Below, piece after piece: positions 16,158 to 23,309 of a stretch of 64,000 bases of DNA (the stretch's first letter is position 1; each line of letters opens with the position of its first letter). The notes under the pieces are model-generated. The model did not search any database, was not told the origin of the DNA, and was given only the letters and a program-made list of their open reading frames with translations. The DNA is from Prevotella sp. MA2016 (GTDB lineage: Bacteria > Bacteroidota > Bacteroidia > Bacteroidales > Bacteroidaceae). The stretch spans positions 186,001-250,000 of the forward strand of contig NZ_JHUW01000008.1 in NCBI RefSeq assembly GCF_000619825.1. The letters are read 5' to 3'. The translations under genes were made by a program, and so were the position numbers.

Positions 16158-17338
16158 ACTTCAACGAATCTAGCTCCATCATCCGGTTTTACCCAGAACA
16201 CTTGGAATGTCTTTTCATATTCAGGAAACTGCTCCAGATATTTCTCTGTGAGCACTTTCTGAATCTCTTCCTTATATGCAGGATCAACAAGCGCGATACA
16301 AGCACCCTTAAAGCCTGCTCCACTGAACCTACCACCATACACCCCTGGCAGACGCCGCATAATCTCATAGATAGCTATCAACTCTGGCGAGCCACACTCA
16401 TAGTTGTGGATACTACTCTCGCAGGAGTCAAACGACAACTTGCCGAATAATTTCATATTGCCTGTTTCCCAAGCGGTCACACCCTGACGCACACGGCGAT
16501 ACTCACTATAGAAGTGTTCTGCACGCCTGGCAAACCTTGCAGGCATCGCAATGCGCGTCTTTTCAAACGTCGCCTTCGGAATATCACGCAGGAAAGTTTT
16601 ATCAAACGTCTTCAGTGGCTGATCCATATAAGCCAACATATTCCACGCTGCTGTCTTACACTCATACACACGGAGGTTGTAATCTGAATTCACCAGCGAG
16701 CGAGTCAGGCCCGAAAAGAAAATACCAATCTCAAACTCTGGCATCTCAGGATTACGCTTGATGATGCGCCAATCATTACTGTCGCAGTCCAGAAACAGCA
16801 GTCCATCCTTCTTACCCAGAGCGATACATGCTTGGTCAAGCAGTCCGTTGTTCAGTCCTATGTACTCACGTTCTGCCTCCGATGCTATCTTCACCACCTC
16901 AAACGGTTGAAGTGTAATATCGTTCGCCTTAGCAAACGCCATCACATACGCTATCAGCACAGCAGCCGACGACGACAAGCCACCCACAGGCAACGAACCC
17001 TGTATCACACCAGTGATACCCCTCCGGAGTTCAAACCGCTTCTGCAAGGCATACTTCGCACCCCGGGCATAGTCTCCCCAGTGGTGCTCTCTCACCTGTG
17101 TAGGCGCATCAATATCAAAGTCCACCGTACCTTCAAACGTCCTCGACTCCAGATGCACATGATTCTCCGGCCACGACCTTTGACCTTCGACCTTTGACTT
17201 TTGACTGTCATTTACATCGAAGTAAAGGTCCACCCCCTTATCTATCGCAAACCCCGTCACCAGTCCATGCTGATGATCCACATGCGCCCCAAGAGGGCAA
17301 ACCCTATACGGGCTAAAAATATGATATTGGTATTCCAT
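16154..17338 (-). CDS. GHMP sugar kinase, galacturonokinase-like
   Basis: A 394-residue GHMP-superfamily kinase of the galactokinase group. The ATP motif is LPVGGLSSSAAVLIAY, and the C-terminal motif is GGRFSGAGFKGACIALVD. The N-terminal sugar-binding signature reads SPYRVCPLGAHVDHQHG where galactokinases have RxNLIGEHTDY. The change of GEH to GAH and DY to DHQ matches, from memory, plant galacturonokinases (GAHIDHQGG). With a nucleotidyltransferase and UDP-uronate epimerase downstream, phosphorylation of galacturonate or a related uronic acid at C1 is the best guess. A divergent galactokinase remains possible. Confidence 0.8.
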   Translation of the reverse strand: MEYQYHIFSPYRVCPLGAHVDHQHGLVTGFAIDKGVDLYFDVNDSQKSKVEGQRSWPENHVHLESRTFEGTVDFDIDAPTQVREHHWGDYARGAKYALQKRFELRRGITGVIQGSLPVGGLSSSAAVLIAYVMAFAKANDITLQPFEVVKIASEAEREYIGLNNGLLDQACIALGKKDGLLFLDCDSNDWRIIKRNPEMPEFEIGIFFSGLTRSLVNSDYNLRVYECKTAAWNMLAYMDQPLKTFDKTFLRDIPKATFEKTRIAMPARFARRAEHFYSEYRRVRQGVTAWETGNMKLFGKLSFDSCESSIHNYECGSPELIAIYEIMRRLPGVYGGRFSGAGFKGACIALVDPAYKEEIQKVLTEKYLEQFPEYEKTFQVFWVKPDDGARFVEV

Positions 17339-17383
17339 AATATCTATTATTTATACATCGATTATGTTATTCTTTACGGCTTT

Positions 17384-17800
17384 TCACATAACATTATACA
17401 CCTCGCTTCCATCCTCGCCGTATTTGCCATCCTTACCTTCGTAGATAACCGATGGCTCCAGCACTTCTACAGTATGCCACACACCTTTGGGCACTTGGCA
17501 GCCGTAAGCGCCCTCCTCTGGGCACAGATGTATGCGCTCAGCCTCTTTTAGTATTACCCCACCATCAGCAGAAGGCAACTCCTCATACAGCACCTCGTCC
17601 ATACGTCCTTTTAACAGAATCACATTCTCAGTGCTCATAGGATGCCGATGGATAGCCACTTGCGTACCTGGGAGCATGGCGTTCAACATACGCTGCGAGC
17701 CATCCTCTGCAGATGTCCTCAAGTCCAAGTTTGTTCTCAGACGAGGATTCACCTTTGCATCTTCAAACAGTTTATCCAGTAATTCTTGATTAATTTTCAT
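17384..17800 (-). CDS. WbuC-family cupin (copy 1)
   Basis: Cupin-fold metalloprotein of 138 residues with the WbuC N-terminal signature RLRTNLDLRTSAEDGSQRML, followed by VAIHRHPMSTENVILLKGRM (cupin motif 1, His ligands) and VPKGVWHTVEVLEPS (motif 2). WbuC genes occur in O-antigen and capsule clusters, but the reaction is not settled. First gene of the uronate-type operon. Its ~205-bp upstream region is almost identical to that of the second WbuC gene at 26064. Confidence 0.85.
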   Translation of the reverse strand: MKINQELLDKLFEDAKVNPRLRTNLDLRTSAEDGSQRMLNAMLPGTQVAIHRHPMSTENVILLKGRMDEVLYEELPSADGGVILKEAERIHLCPEEGAYGCQVPKGVWHTVEVLEPSVIYEGKDGKYGEDGSEVYNVM

Positions 17801-18010
17801 AACTTTAATGAGGCGGTATCTATACCTCCGTCCACAATAATTTTCCGCGCCTCAACCATAAATAATTAGGAATCAGCGCTTTACAAAACAATTAACTTTT
17901 ATTATATCGAGTACTCGGGATAATTTAGTTCTTTATACACCCCTTTCCGTTGGCAAATATAGTAAAATAGTTTTATCCAGCCAAATTAAAAAGAAAAAAC
18001 TTACAAAAAA
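17801..18010 (-). promoter_or_regulatory. conserved ~205-nt promoter/leader, copy A
   Basis: Nearly identical to 26463-26670 without gaps over most of its length (offset 8662). It holds a promoter at its far end, a 10-nt palindrome CGAGTACTCG at about 17923, and near the start codon GGTATAGATACC, which can pair with itself beside a GGAGG. The ~145-nt transcribed leader is long for a Bacteroidota gene, suggesting post-initiation control. Confidence 0.75.
17954..17985 (-). promoter_or_regulatory. promoter in leader copy A
   Basis: TTTG (17985-17982), 20 nt, TATATTTG (17961-17954) on the minus strand, an exact fit to the Bacteroidota consensus. Confidence 0.75.
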
Positions 18011-18040
18011 ACGCCAGTCGGCTCATCACCTCCCAGCGTT
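18003..18040 (-). terminator. terminator after the truncated HA-domain fragment
   Basis: Minus-strand AACGC...GCGTT arms, with a GC-rich interior, end in a run of seven Ts. It precedes the leader promoter and would insulate it from island transcription. Confidence 0.45.
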
Positions 18041-18050
18041 CTTTATCCCT

Positions 18051-18168
18051 TCATTCATATTGGTTTTTGCGTCTATATAGCTCCATCAAAGCTAATAGTT
18101 TCTTAAATGGCTCCACCCTTTCCGGCTTCATCTTCCCAGCATTCAGTGCTTTTCGATTCGCCTTCAGC
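18051..18168 (-). pseudogene. truncated HA-domain gene
   Basis: Encodes only the C-terminal ~37 residues (LKANRKALNAGKMKPERVEP, then FKKLLALMELYRRKNQYE), clearly related to the intact gene at 10957-11190. The N-terminal half is missing where the 380-bp duplicated block begins, so a deletion joined the two. Confidence 0.8.
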
Positions 18169-18545
18169 CATCAACCATCTCACACCTTTCAAGCTATACG
18201 AACACTTTTGATGGGTTTCAGAAAAGAGGCAGAATCGATATACAATCCGTCGAGGATTGGCTTCAGGTCGATGTACTCTTCCTCTGGCTCAGCATTATGT
18301 CTGTATTTAGCCAACACCACCAGATAGCCATCATCCCACCTCACAACATCCACATACCGCTCCAAGCTATATGGTGCTTTGAAACGGATATGACGCCCAC
18401 CAAAACTAAAAGTAGTAAAGCCATCCGAACTACTAAGTACCGCTTCATTACTACTATCGGTAGAGTTATTTGACATATCTTGTATGTTTAGATAACGAAT
18501 AATATCTATATTTCTTTCAATATTTAAGTAATATCTAGTTTTTTA
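18166..18545. repeat. 380-bp duplicated segment, copy 2
   Basis: Counterpart of 11196-11575. Both copies stop at TAGTTTTTTA, next to REP sequence on the right. Confidence 0.9.
18189..18476 (-). CDS. conserved small protein of unknown function, copy 2
   Basis: A 95-residue protein almost identical to the copy at 11219-11506; differences include Asn for Lys near the start and Ser for Leu in SSSDGFTTFSFGG. Its partner HA-domain gene is truncated here. The intact frame in both copies argues for function or for very recent duplication. Confidence 0.65.
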   Translation of the reverse strand: MSNNSTDSSNEAVLSSSDGFTTFSFGGRHIRFKAPYSLERYVDVVRWDDGYLVVLAKYRHNAEPEEEYIDLKPILDGLYIDSASFLKPIKSVRIA

Positions 18546-18546
18546 G

Positions 18547-18589
18547 GAACCACCGGGACAGAAGAACCACCGGGACGGGTTCCTGTTTC
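18547..18589 (-). repeat. REP-like unit with partial copy
   Basis: Partial GAACCACCGGGACA at 18547-18560 and complete unit 18564-18589 in the inverse orientation to 9643. It ends 1 bp before the stop codon of the chimeric gene. Confidence 0.85.
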
Positions 18590-18751
18590 ATCACATGCGA
18601 TAAATCATGCTTTTACTGATTCCTGTCAATCTCTCTAACTGACGCAATGATGCTCTTTTACCCTTCAATTCTATTAATACAGACTTCTTTATATCTGCAG
18701 GCAATTGTTGTAAAGGGAACAACGTACTATTCTTATCAATGTACTCATCCC
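18590..18751 (-). mobile_element. RAYT gene remnant (two joined fragments)
   Basis: 18590 to ~18713 matches the 3' end of the RAYT gene (13444-13565). It then joins directly to a match of about 40 bp from 13750-13790 (GTACTATTCTTAT and flanks). About 190 bp between is deleted and everything further 5' in the transposase is missing. Confidence 0.85.
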
Positions 18752-19163
18752 TTGGTGCCACTTGTATTATTTTTGCATCACCAACTGCGCCCCGTATGTC
18801 TGGTATGATATTCACATCGGCAATGCCCGTCGTCAAATAGTTTTCTATAACATATAACCAGTCATAGCCATCTATCTGGGGTAACACCACATTCTTTATT
18901 TTATATTTCCTGGAAAGCAGTTTCAACCCATTGACATGGTCGGCATGAAAGTGCGAAATGAACATGATGTCTATTGTGGAGCCATCTGGAAGAAAGTTCT
19001 TTATCTCCTCTTCCAGTCTGCTGCTATAAGGCAACACCCCACAATCATAAACTATATGCTTGTCATCGTTTATTCCTGGCCTATGAAGAGTTTCAGAATA
19101 AAACGCCCCTTGCCCAACTGGATGTATAGTCCTTACTACTTGTAATTCTTTTCGCAAATTCAT
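18591..19163 (-). CDS. MBL-fold hydrolase fused in frame to a RAYT tail
   Basis: A 190-residue chimera. Residues 1-~140 form the N-terminal part of a metallo-beta-lactamase fold: VGQGAFYSETLHRPG, HIVYDCGVLPYSS, and the metal motif FISHFHADHVNGLKLL. Residues ~141-190 (YIDKNSTLFPL, then QQLPADIKKSVLIELKG to SMIYRM) are encoded by RAYT debris and end at the RAYT stop codon. The MBL second half, with further metal ligands, is absent, so hydrolase activity is doubtful. It lies 6 bp after the HEPN-motif gene in one operon. MBL proteins are known effectors or regulators in several conflict systems. Confidence 0.8.
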   Translation of the reverse strand: MNLRKELQVVRTIHPVGQGAFYSETLHRPGINDDKHIVYDCGVLPYSSRLEEEIKNFLPDGSTIDIMFISHFHADHVNGLKLLSRKYKIKNVVLPQIDGYDWLYVIENYLTTGIADVNIIPDIRGAVGDAKIIQVAPRDEYIDKNSTLFPLQQLPADIKKSVLIELKGKRASLRQLERLTGISKSMIYRM

Positions 19164-19169
19164 ACCTAT

Positions 19170-21104
19170 CTATCCTCTAATCATCAGTTCCGATTGTATC
19201 TTCAACAGCACGCATACCAGCACTATCAGAAGGTAGTTATATGCTGCTTCGTGTGCCTCTTCTGCAACGTTGGGGGTGTCCCCATGCGCGTATGCATTTC
19301 TAATCGCTGGCCCATTGGTAAACTGCTTGTCGTTAAGCAAGAAGTTCAAGTATTCTTGCTCTGGCTTGCTAAAGAGTTTGTCCTCGGTATAGAGCAGACC
19401 TTGCCCCAACATTACATCAATCTCATCCTGAACCACTTTTGGATGAGTCCAGTATGAAATTGCTCTGTCATGGTGTATGTCGTAGAGTACAGCCACCCTT
19501 GCCTCGTTTACCAATTTCAATACGTCGTTTACATCTTTGCCTATCAGTCCTTGGTCAATCAAATAATCTAAGTTCTCCCGTTGCCACTCACGGTAGTCAT
19601 CATATTTCACCCTACAATGGCGAATGGTATTAAACAGATTGCGTTCTCCGTCAAATCCGTCTGGAAGTCTGTCCATAACTGCACCAGGTTGGAACAATAA
19701 TCTGATTGGCAAGAATACATCGCGGCTTCCATCTACACCATAGGCATACTTTTTTGCTAATACGCTCTTTGTCTCTGTGAAATGCACTCCCTTATAGTAG
19801 TCAAGCAGCCCCTCATCAACCCTACCTTTATTGGCATACAGGTCATATCGTTTAAGCACGGCTTCTATCTCCGGTATCAATGTTCTTATTTTCTCCACTA
19901 CTGTCACCCCTTCAGCCGCCAGTCTCATCTTACCTGATGGATACCCATACTTGTTTTTCAGGCTTTCTTCATAAAACCATACCAGTAAATTCTCCAATCG
20001 CTTTCCCCGGCCTTTCAAGTACTGCCTGTGAAACGACATCTGCATCACTGCCATCTGTTGCTTGAAATTAAAAGCAGAAGTAATCGGATAATCTCTTTTA
20101 CCATGATAACCAGACAAGAACTCTAGCAATACCATATCCGTGACATAGTTGAACGGCATAGTAAGTTGCATTGTCTTATCTATATACTCATAGTGGTCTG
20201 CAAACATAGTTATCAGCCGCTCGTCATCATATTCTTTCAATAGTCGCTCATTATAGCATAGCTTATAGTCATTGTTGACTCCAGTCATGAGCCTCACAGC
20301 CCAGTCTTTTGGCGAGTTCTGCAATTCTATGGATATAAAGTATGGAAATCTTATGGCCTTTTCCATCATCTGCCCATACTGGTTCTCAGCTTTCCGTTTT
20401 GCCTTAAGTCTGTTCTCTGCTGATATTTGCAGGTCATTGCTGTCCTTTGCCTGCTCTATGATTCTCAACAGGCTGATATTCGGCGTGCTACTATCCACAA
20501 ATGCCGTTATCAGTTCATCTCGGTCTTTCAGCGTCAGACTTGATGGTACGTAGGGCTTTTTATCGGGGTTGTCAAGTTGCAACAAGAAGGCAGACAATAG
20601 AAGTTCTATACAGTCTCTGTTACCACGCATATAATCTCCAAGCACCTTGTCATAGGCTTTAACGATTACCTGATGTTCCAAGAGCATATCAATCACTCCG
20701 CTTTCCTTTTTCAATACATATTCTATCTGTTCTGGAGAAACTCTTTCATATGCTCTATACATTGCAAACACCTTCCAAAAAGATGACTTCAGTGCTTCCT
20801 CCACCTGTTCATATTCAGCAGTGAAGTTATCATCGTTCAGACCGTTTACATAAGCTACGATGAAAGGTTTAAACGTCTTAACAGTTTCCTTGAAGGTATT
20901 CTTATCATCATCCGTCCACGTCCTGAGTGCACATCCTACTTCAAAATATAGCTGGATATTGTACATCTCCAATACCTCATTAACCTCATCATGTGGCTTC
21001 CCTGTGTCAAATCCTCTCAGAATTGGCTCTGCATCCTGCAAATGGCCTGTAGTCGAAAGGTCACTGGCGGTATAGAACACCACGCGTCCCATGATTCTGT
21101 TCAT
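19170..21104 (-). CDS. large helical protein with C-terminal HEPN motif, probable conflict-system component
   Basis: I do not recognise the family over its full length. The 644-residue product is largely helical with no membrane segment until a hydrophobic helix near the C-terminus (YNYLLIVLVCVLLKIQSEL). Just before it stands NGPAIRNAYAHGD, a fit to the HEPN RNase motif Rx4-6H with the common RN...AHG wording. The ATG at 21104 overlaps the upstream stop as ATGA, which rules out the longer frame starting at 21233. The MBL chimera follows after 6 bp. A HEPN ribonuclease role is inferred, not shown. Confidence 0.7.
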   Translation of the reverse strand: MNRIMGRVVFYTASDLSTTGHLQDAEPILRGFDTGKPHDEVNEVLEMYNIQLYFEVGCALRTWTDDDKNTFKETVKTFKPFIVAYVNGLNDDNFTAEYEQVEEALKSSFWKVFAMYRAYERVSPEQIEYVLKKESGVIDMLLEHQVIVKAYDKVLGDYMRGNRDCIELLLSAFLLQLDNPDKKPYVPSSLTLKDRDELITAFVDSSTPNISLLRIIEQAKDSNDLQISAENRLKAKRKAENQYGQMMEKAIRFPYFISIELQNSPKDWAVRLMTGVNNDYKLCYNERLLKEYDDERLITMFADHYEYIDKTMQLTMPFNYVTDMVLLEFLSGYHGKRDYPITSAFNFKQQMAVMQMSFHRQYLKGRGKRLENLLVWFYEESLKNKYGYPSGKMRLAAEGVTVVEKIRTLIPEIEAVLKRYDLYANKGRVDEGLLDYYKGVHFTETKSVLAKKYAYGVDGSRDVFLPIRLLFQPGAVMDRLPDGFDGERNLFNTIRHCRVKYDDYREWQRENLDYLIDQGLIGKDVNDVLKLVNEARVAVLYDIHHDRAISYWTHPKVVQDEIDVMLGQGLLYTEDKLFSKPEQEYLNFLLNDKQFTNGPAIRNAYAHGDTPNVAEEAHEAAYNYLLIVLVCVLLKIQSELMIRG

Positions 21105-22123
21105 TTTTTCTTTCCTTCCGTAATAATGGCTTTCAGTTTTTCTTGCATCATTTTGGCTGTTGCCTGCACACTCTCCAGTTTGCAGATTTCTCCTATTCCT
21201 TGCGTATCGCAATGTCTGTAAATCAGCGTCCACAGATAGATATAGGCGAATTCTAATAAATAATACGAGAAGGCGTAAGTGTCCAACGTAGCCCTGTCGC
21301 TCTTGAATGGCGAGAAATAGTCGCCATGAAATCGTTCACACCGGTTCGCATACAGCACACAACTCAAAACATATTCCATCCGGTTTTCAAATGCCATTTG
21401 ATATCTGTGTCCGTTCACTTCTACCTCTTCTCCCCTCAGTATTTTTTGCAGTAGCAAGGATGATCTGCGCAGCACATCAGCTGTTGGCTTAACATTTTCC
21501 TCAAACACATACTTTTTCTTGATGTCATCATACAATGCCTTGGTTAGTGTCTTCTCCGCTCTTTCAGACACCCTCTCCAATTGCTCGTTGATGGCAAGGT
21601 CGTGCTCAATATAACTCCGCATAATGGCATAACGTAGTGTTGACAAGGGAATGTCAGCCAGGAAATCCTCCCACATATCCTTCACTCCTGCTTCAACATC
21701 GATAAGAGGCATCACCATATCATTGATGGTGCGTTTTATCAGGTGGGGTGTCTTATCACTATCATTTTTCCATGCAATGTTCCGTTGGTGGTTCATAAAT
21801 ATCTCCAACGAACGCCATGCTATATCAAAACCTTGGTCTGGCCTATAGGGCAACTCATCGTATATATCCACGACTCCTGATAACAGCTTATTAAGTTTTG
21901 GTTGACGGAATAAGATTTCTTGGGCTTCATCAGTCAGTTTGACGGTCTCAAACAGCTGTGACACGCCTTGGTTCTTCAACCAATCATCCAACACTTGCTG
22001 ATTATCACTATTCCATTCCCCCTGAGTAGGCCACGAATTGTTGTAGTCAATACGTTTCTTCGTCCACGCAAGTTCCCTCTTATTAGCTTCTTCTATCAAG
22101 CGTTCTTCCTGCTCTTTAGTCAT
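21101..22123 (-). CDS. unknown protein in HEPN/MBL operon
   Basis: Unrecognised 340-residue protein. The start is MTKEQEERLIEEANKRELAW at 22123, 2 bp after the stop of an upstream gene remnant, and its own stop overlaps the HEPN-motif gene as ATGA. It looks helical and charged throughout, for example RYAIMRSYIEHDLAINEQLE and FAYIYLWTLIYRHCDTQGI near the end. Rx4-6H-like spacings occur but none is convincing. The tight coupling on both sides says it works with the HEPN-motif protein. Confidence 0.65.
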   Translation of the reverse strand: MTKEQEERLIEEANKRELAWTKKRIDYNNSWPTQGEWNSDNQQVLDDWLKNQGVSQLFETVKLTDEAQEILFRQPKLNKLLSGVVDIYDELPYRPDQGFDIAWRSLEIFMNHQRNIAWKNDSDKTPHLIKRTINDMVMPLIDVEAGVKDMWEDFLADIPLSTLRYAIMRSYIEHDLAINEQLERVSERAEKTLTKALYDDIKKKYVFEENVKPTADVLRRSSLLLQKILRGEEVEVNGHRYQMAFENRMEYVLSCVLYANRCERFHGDYFSPFKSDRATLDTYAFSYYLLEFAYIYLWTLIYRHCDTQGIGEICKLESVQATAKMMQEKLKAIITEGKKK

Positions 22124-22125
22124 AC

Positions 22126-22242
22126 TCAAAAGATATTTTCCACTGCCCAAATACTATTTACGATTTCTTCCAGTCTCCGCTGCCTCGTTGTCAAAAATTC
22201 AAAGGGAGAACCATTCCAATCTGTATCTTCCATTTCTGGCAA
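22126..22242 (-). pseudogene. C-terminal remnant of a lost upstream gene
   Basis: About 38 codons ending FEFLTTRQRRLEEIVNSIW and AVENIF, with the stop 2 bp before the next start. Upstream the frame enters REP sequence at ~22243, so the body of the gene has been replaced or lost. A free-standing start at the Met of MEDTDWNGSPFEF is possible but would give only 35 residues. Confidence 0.6.
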
Positions 22243-22244
22243 AG

Positions 22245-22322
22245 GAACCACCGGGGAACCACCGGGACGGGTTCCTGTTTCATCACAGGAACCACCGGTG
22301 TCCCGGTGTTTCCCGGTGTTTC
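22245..22322. repeat. compound REP cluster
   Basis: Partial GAACCACCGGG, a complete unit at 22256-22281, then GGAACCACCGGTGTCCCGG and two further partial GGTGTTTC ends up to 22322. The last ends 8 bp from the stop codon of the AbiH gene. Confidence 0.85.
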
Positions 22323-22330
22323 CTCGAGGC

Positions 22331-23290
22331 TTAAAGCATTGACTGAAGAATATTATTCTCCGCCTGCTGTTCAACCTCTAAACTATCCTCTTTAAGATGT
22401 TTCATTATTTCATTAAGTTTATCCTTTTCAAAATCATCACCAGAATATACTCTCTCTGTTTCAACAAACGTCAGATTATTACGAGCCATCAATTCCCTCA
22501 GGCCAATCCCTGCATTTCTGAAGTTATTACGAATCTGCTGATCAGCGTAATTATCATATGTAAAAATAGTGATAGTCTTTCTTTTAAAACCTTCCATGGG
22601 CTGAGACTGCTTTATAAAGAAATCCTTAAAATACGGAAAATCCATACCATTAATAGAATGTCCGAAAAAGATAATCTCATCTGATTTTTCCATGCTCTCT
22701 ATCAAATTATTGTATCTGTAATACCTACTATTAGTCTTAAACATAAACTGGCAAGACGGATGGATTGCTTTATCCGTCTCAATTCCTAACACAATGTTGT
22801 CATGTTCTTTTAAAGAACCATGCATATACGTAATAGGTATAGAACAATTGACACCTGCTTGCGCTAGCGTCCTATTAATATCGGTATAGTTAAAGGTAAA
22901 TATCTCATCAAAGAAGCCATTTTCAACAACTGCCCTCATCACTCTCACGGCAACAGGGTCCTGATTCAACTTATAGTTTTCCTGTTCTTGTCTAAGATAC
23001 CTCTTTAAATAATATAACAGAATATCAAAACCCATCCTATCATCTTCTTGCGGAGAACGATAGGTCCCTTCTGTTATCTCCAGAGCATAGTTAAGTAATT
23101 CAGATTCAAGATCAAACCATGCCTCTTTATTCTTTTTCTCTTCGAGATAATATATTAGATTACAGAAAGTAAATGCAGCACCGTCCTTAGCCTTTGTCCA
23201 AGTTTTGCTTGACATAAAGTCGCTATATTTTGTCTTCATGCCAAGATCCAAATCAAAGCCATTACCTAATATCAGTATTTTCTTTCCCAT
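22331..23290 (-). CDS. AbiH-family abortive-infection protein
   Basis: The 319-residue product from the ATG at about 23290 opens with MGKKILILGNGFDLDLGMKT, the nucleotide-binding-like start typical of AbiH. Other family blocks are EIFTFNYTDINRTL, ITYMHGSLKEHDNIVLGIE and IIFFGHSINGMDFPYF, which recall SIR2-type folds. AbiH was described as a phage abortive-infection protein in lactococci. A longer reading from 23353 would overlap the upstream gene and lacks family support. It lies 19 bp after a HEPN-like gene, forming a two-gene unit. Confidence 0.85.
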   Translation of the reverse strand: MGKKILILGNGFDLDLGMKTKYSDFMSSKTWTKAKDGAAFTFCNLIYYLEEKKNKEAWFDLESELLNYALEITEGTYRSPQEDDRMGFDILLYYLKRYLRQEQENYKLNQDPVAVRVMRAVVENGFFDEIFTFNYTDINRTLAQAGVNCSIPITYMHGSLKEHDNIVLGIETDKAIHPSCQFMFKTNSRYYRYNNLIESMEKSDEIIFFGHSINGMDFPYFKDFFIKQSQPMEGFKRKTITIFTYDNYADQQIRNNFRNAGIGLRELMARNNLTFVETERVYSGDDFEKDKLNEIMKHLKEDSLEVEQQAENNILQSML

Positions 23291-23309
23291 AAATAAACCT
23301 TTTCGACGA

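Noticed and set aside
19170..21233. 687-residue version of the HEPN-motif protein starting at 21233
   Set aside because: The extra 43 residues overlap the upstream gene by 133 bp; the ATG at 21104 gives the usual ATGA coupling.
9643..22322. Clustered repeated 26-mers as a CRISPR array
   Set aside because: Units are irregularly spaced, lie in both orientations, are bulged palindromes adjoining genes, and are linked to a RAYT; no regular spacers and no cas genes.
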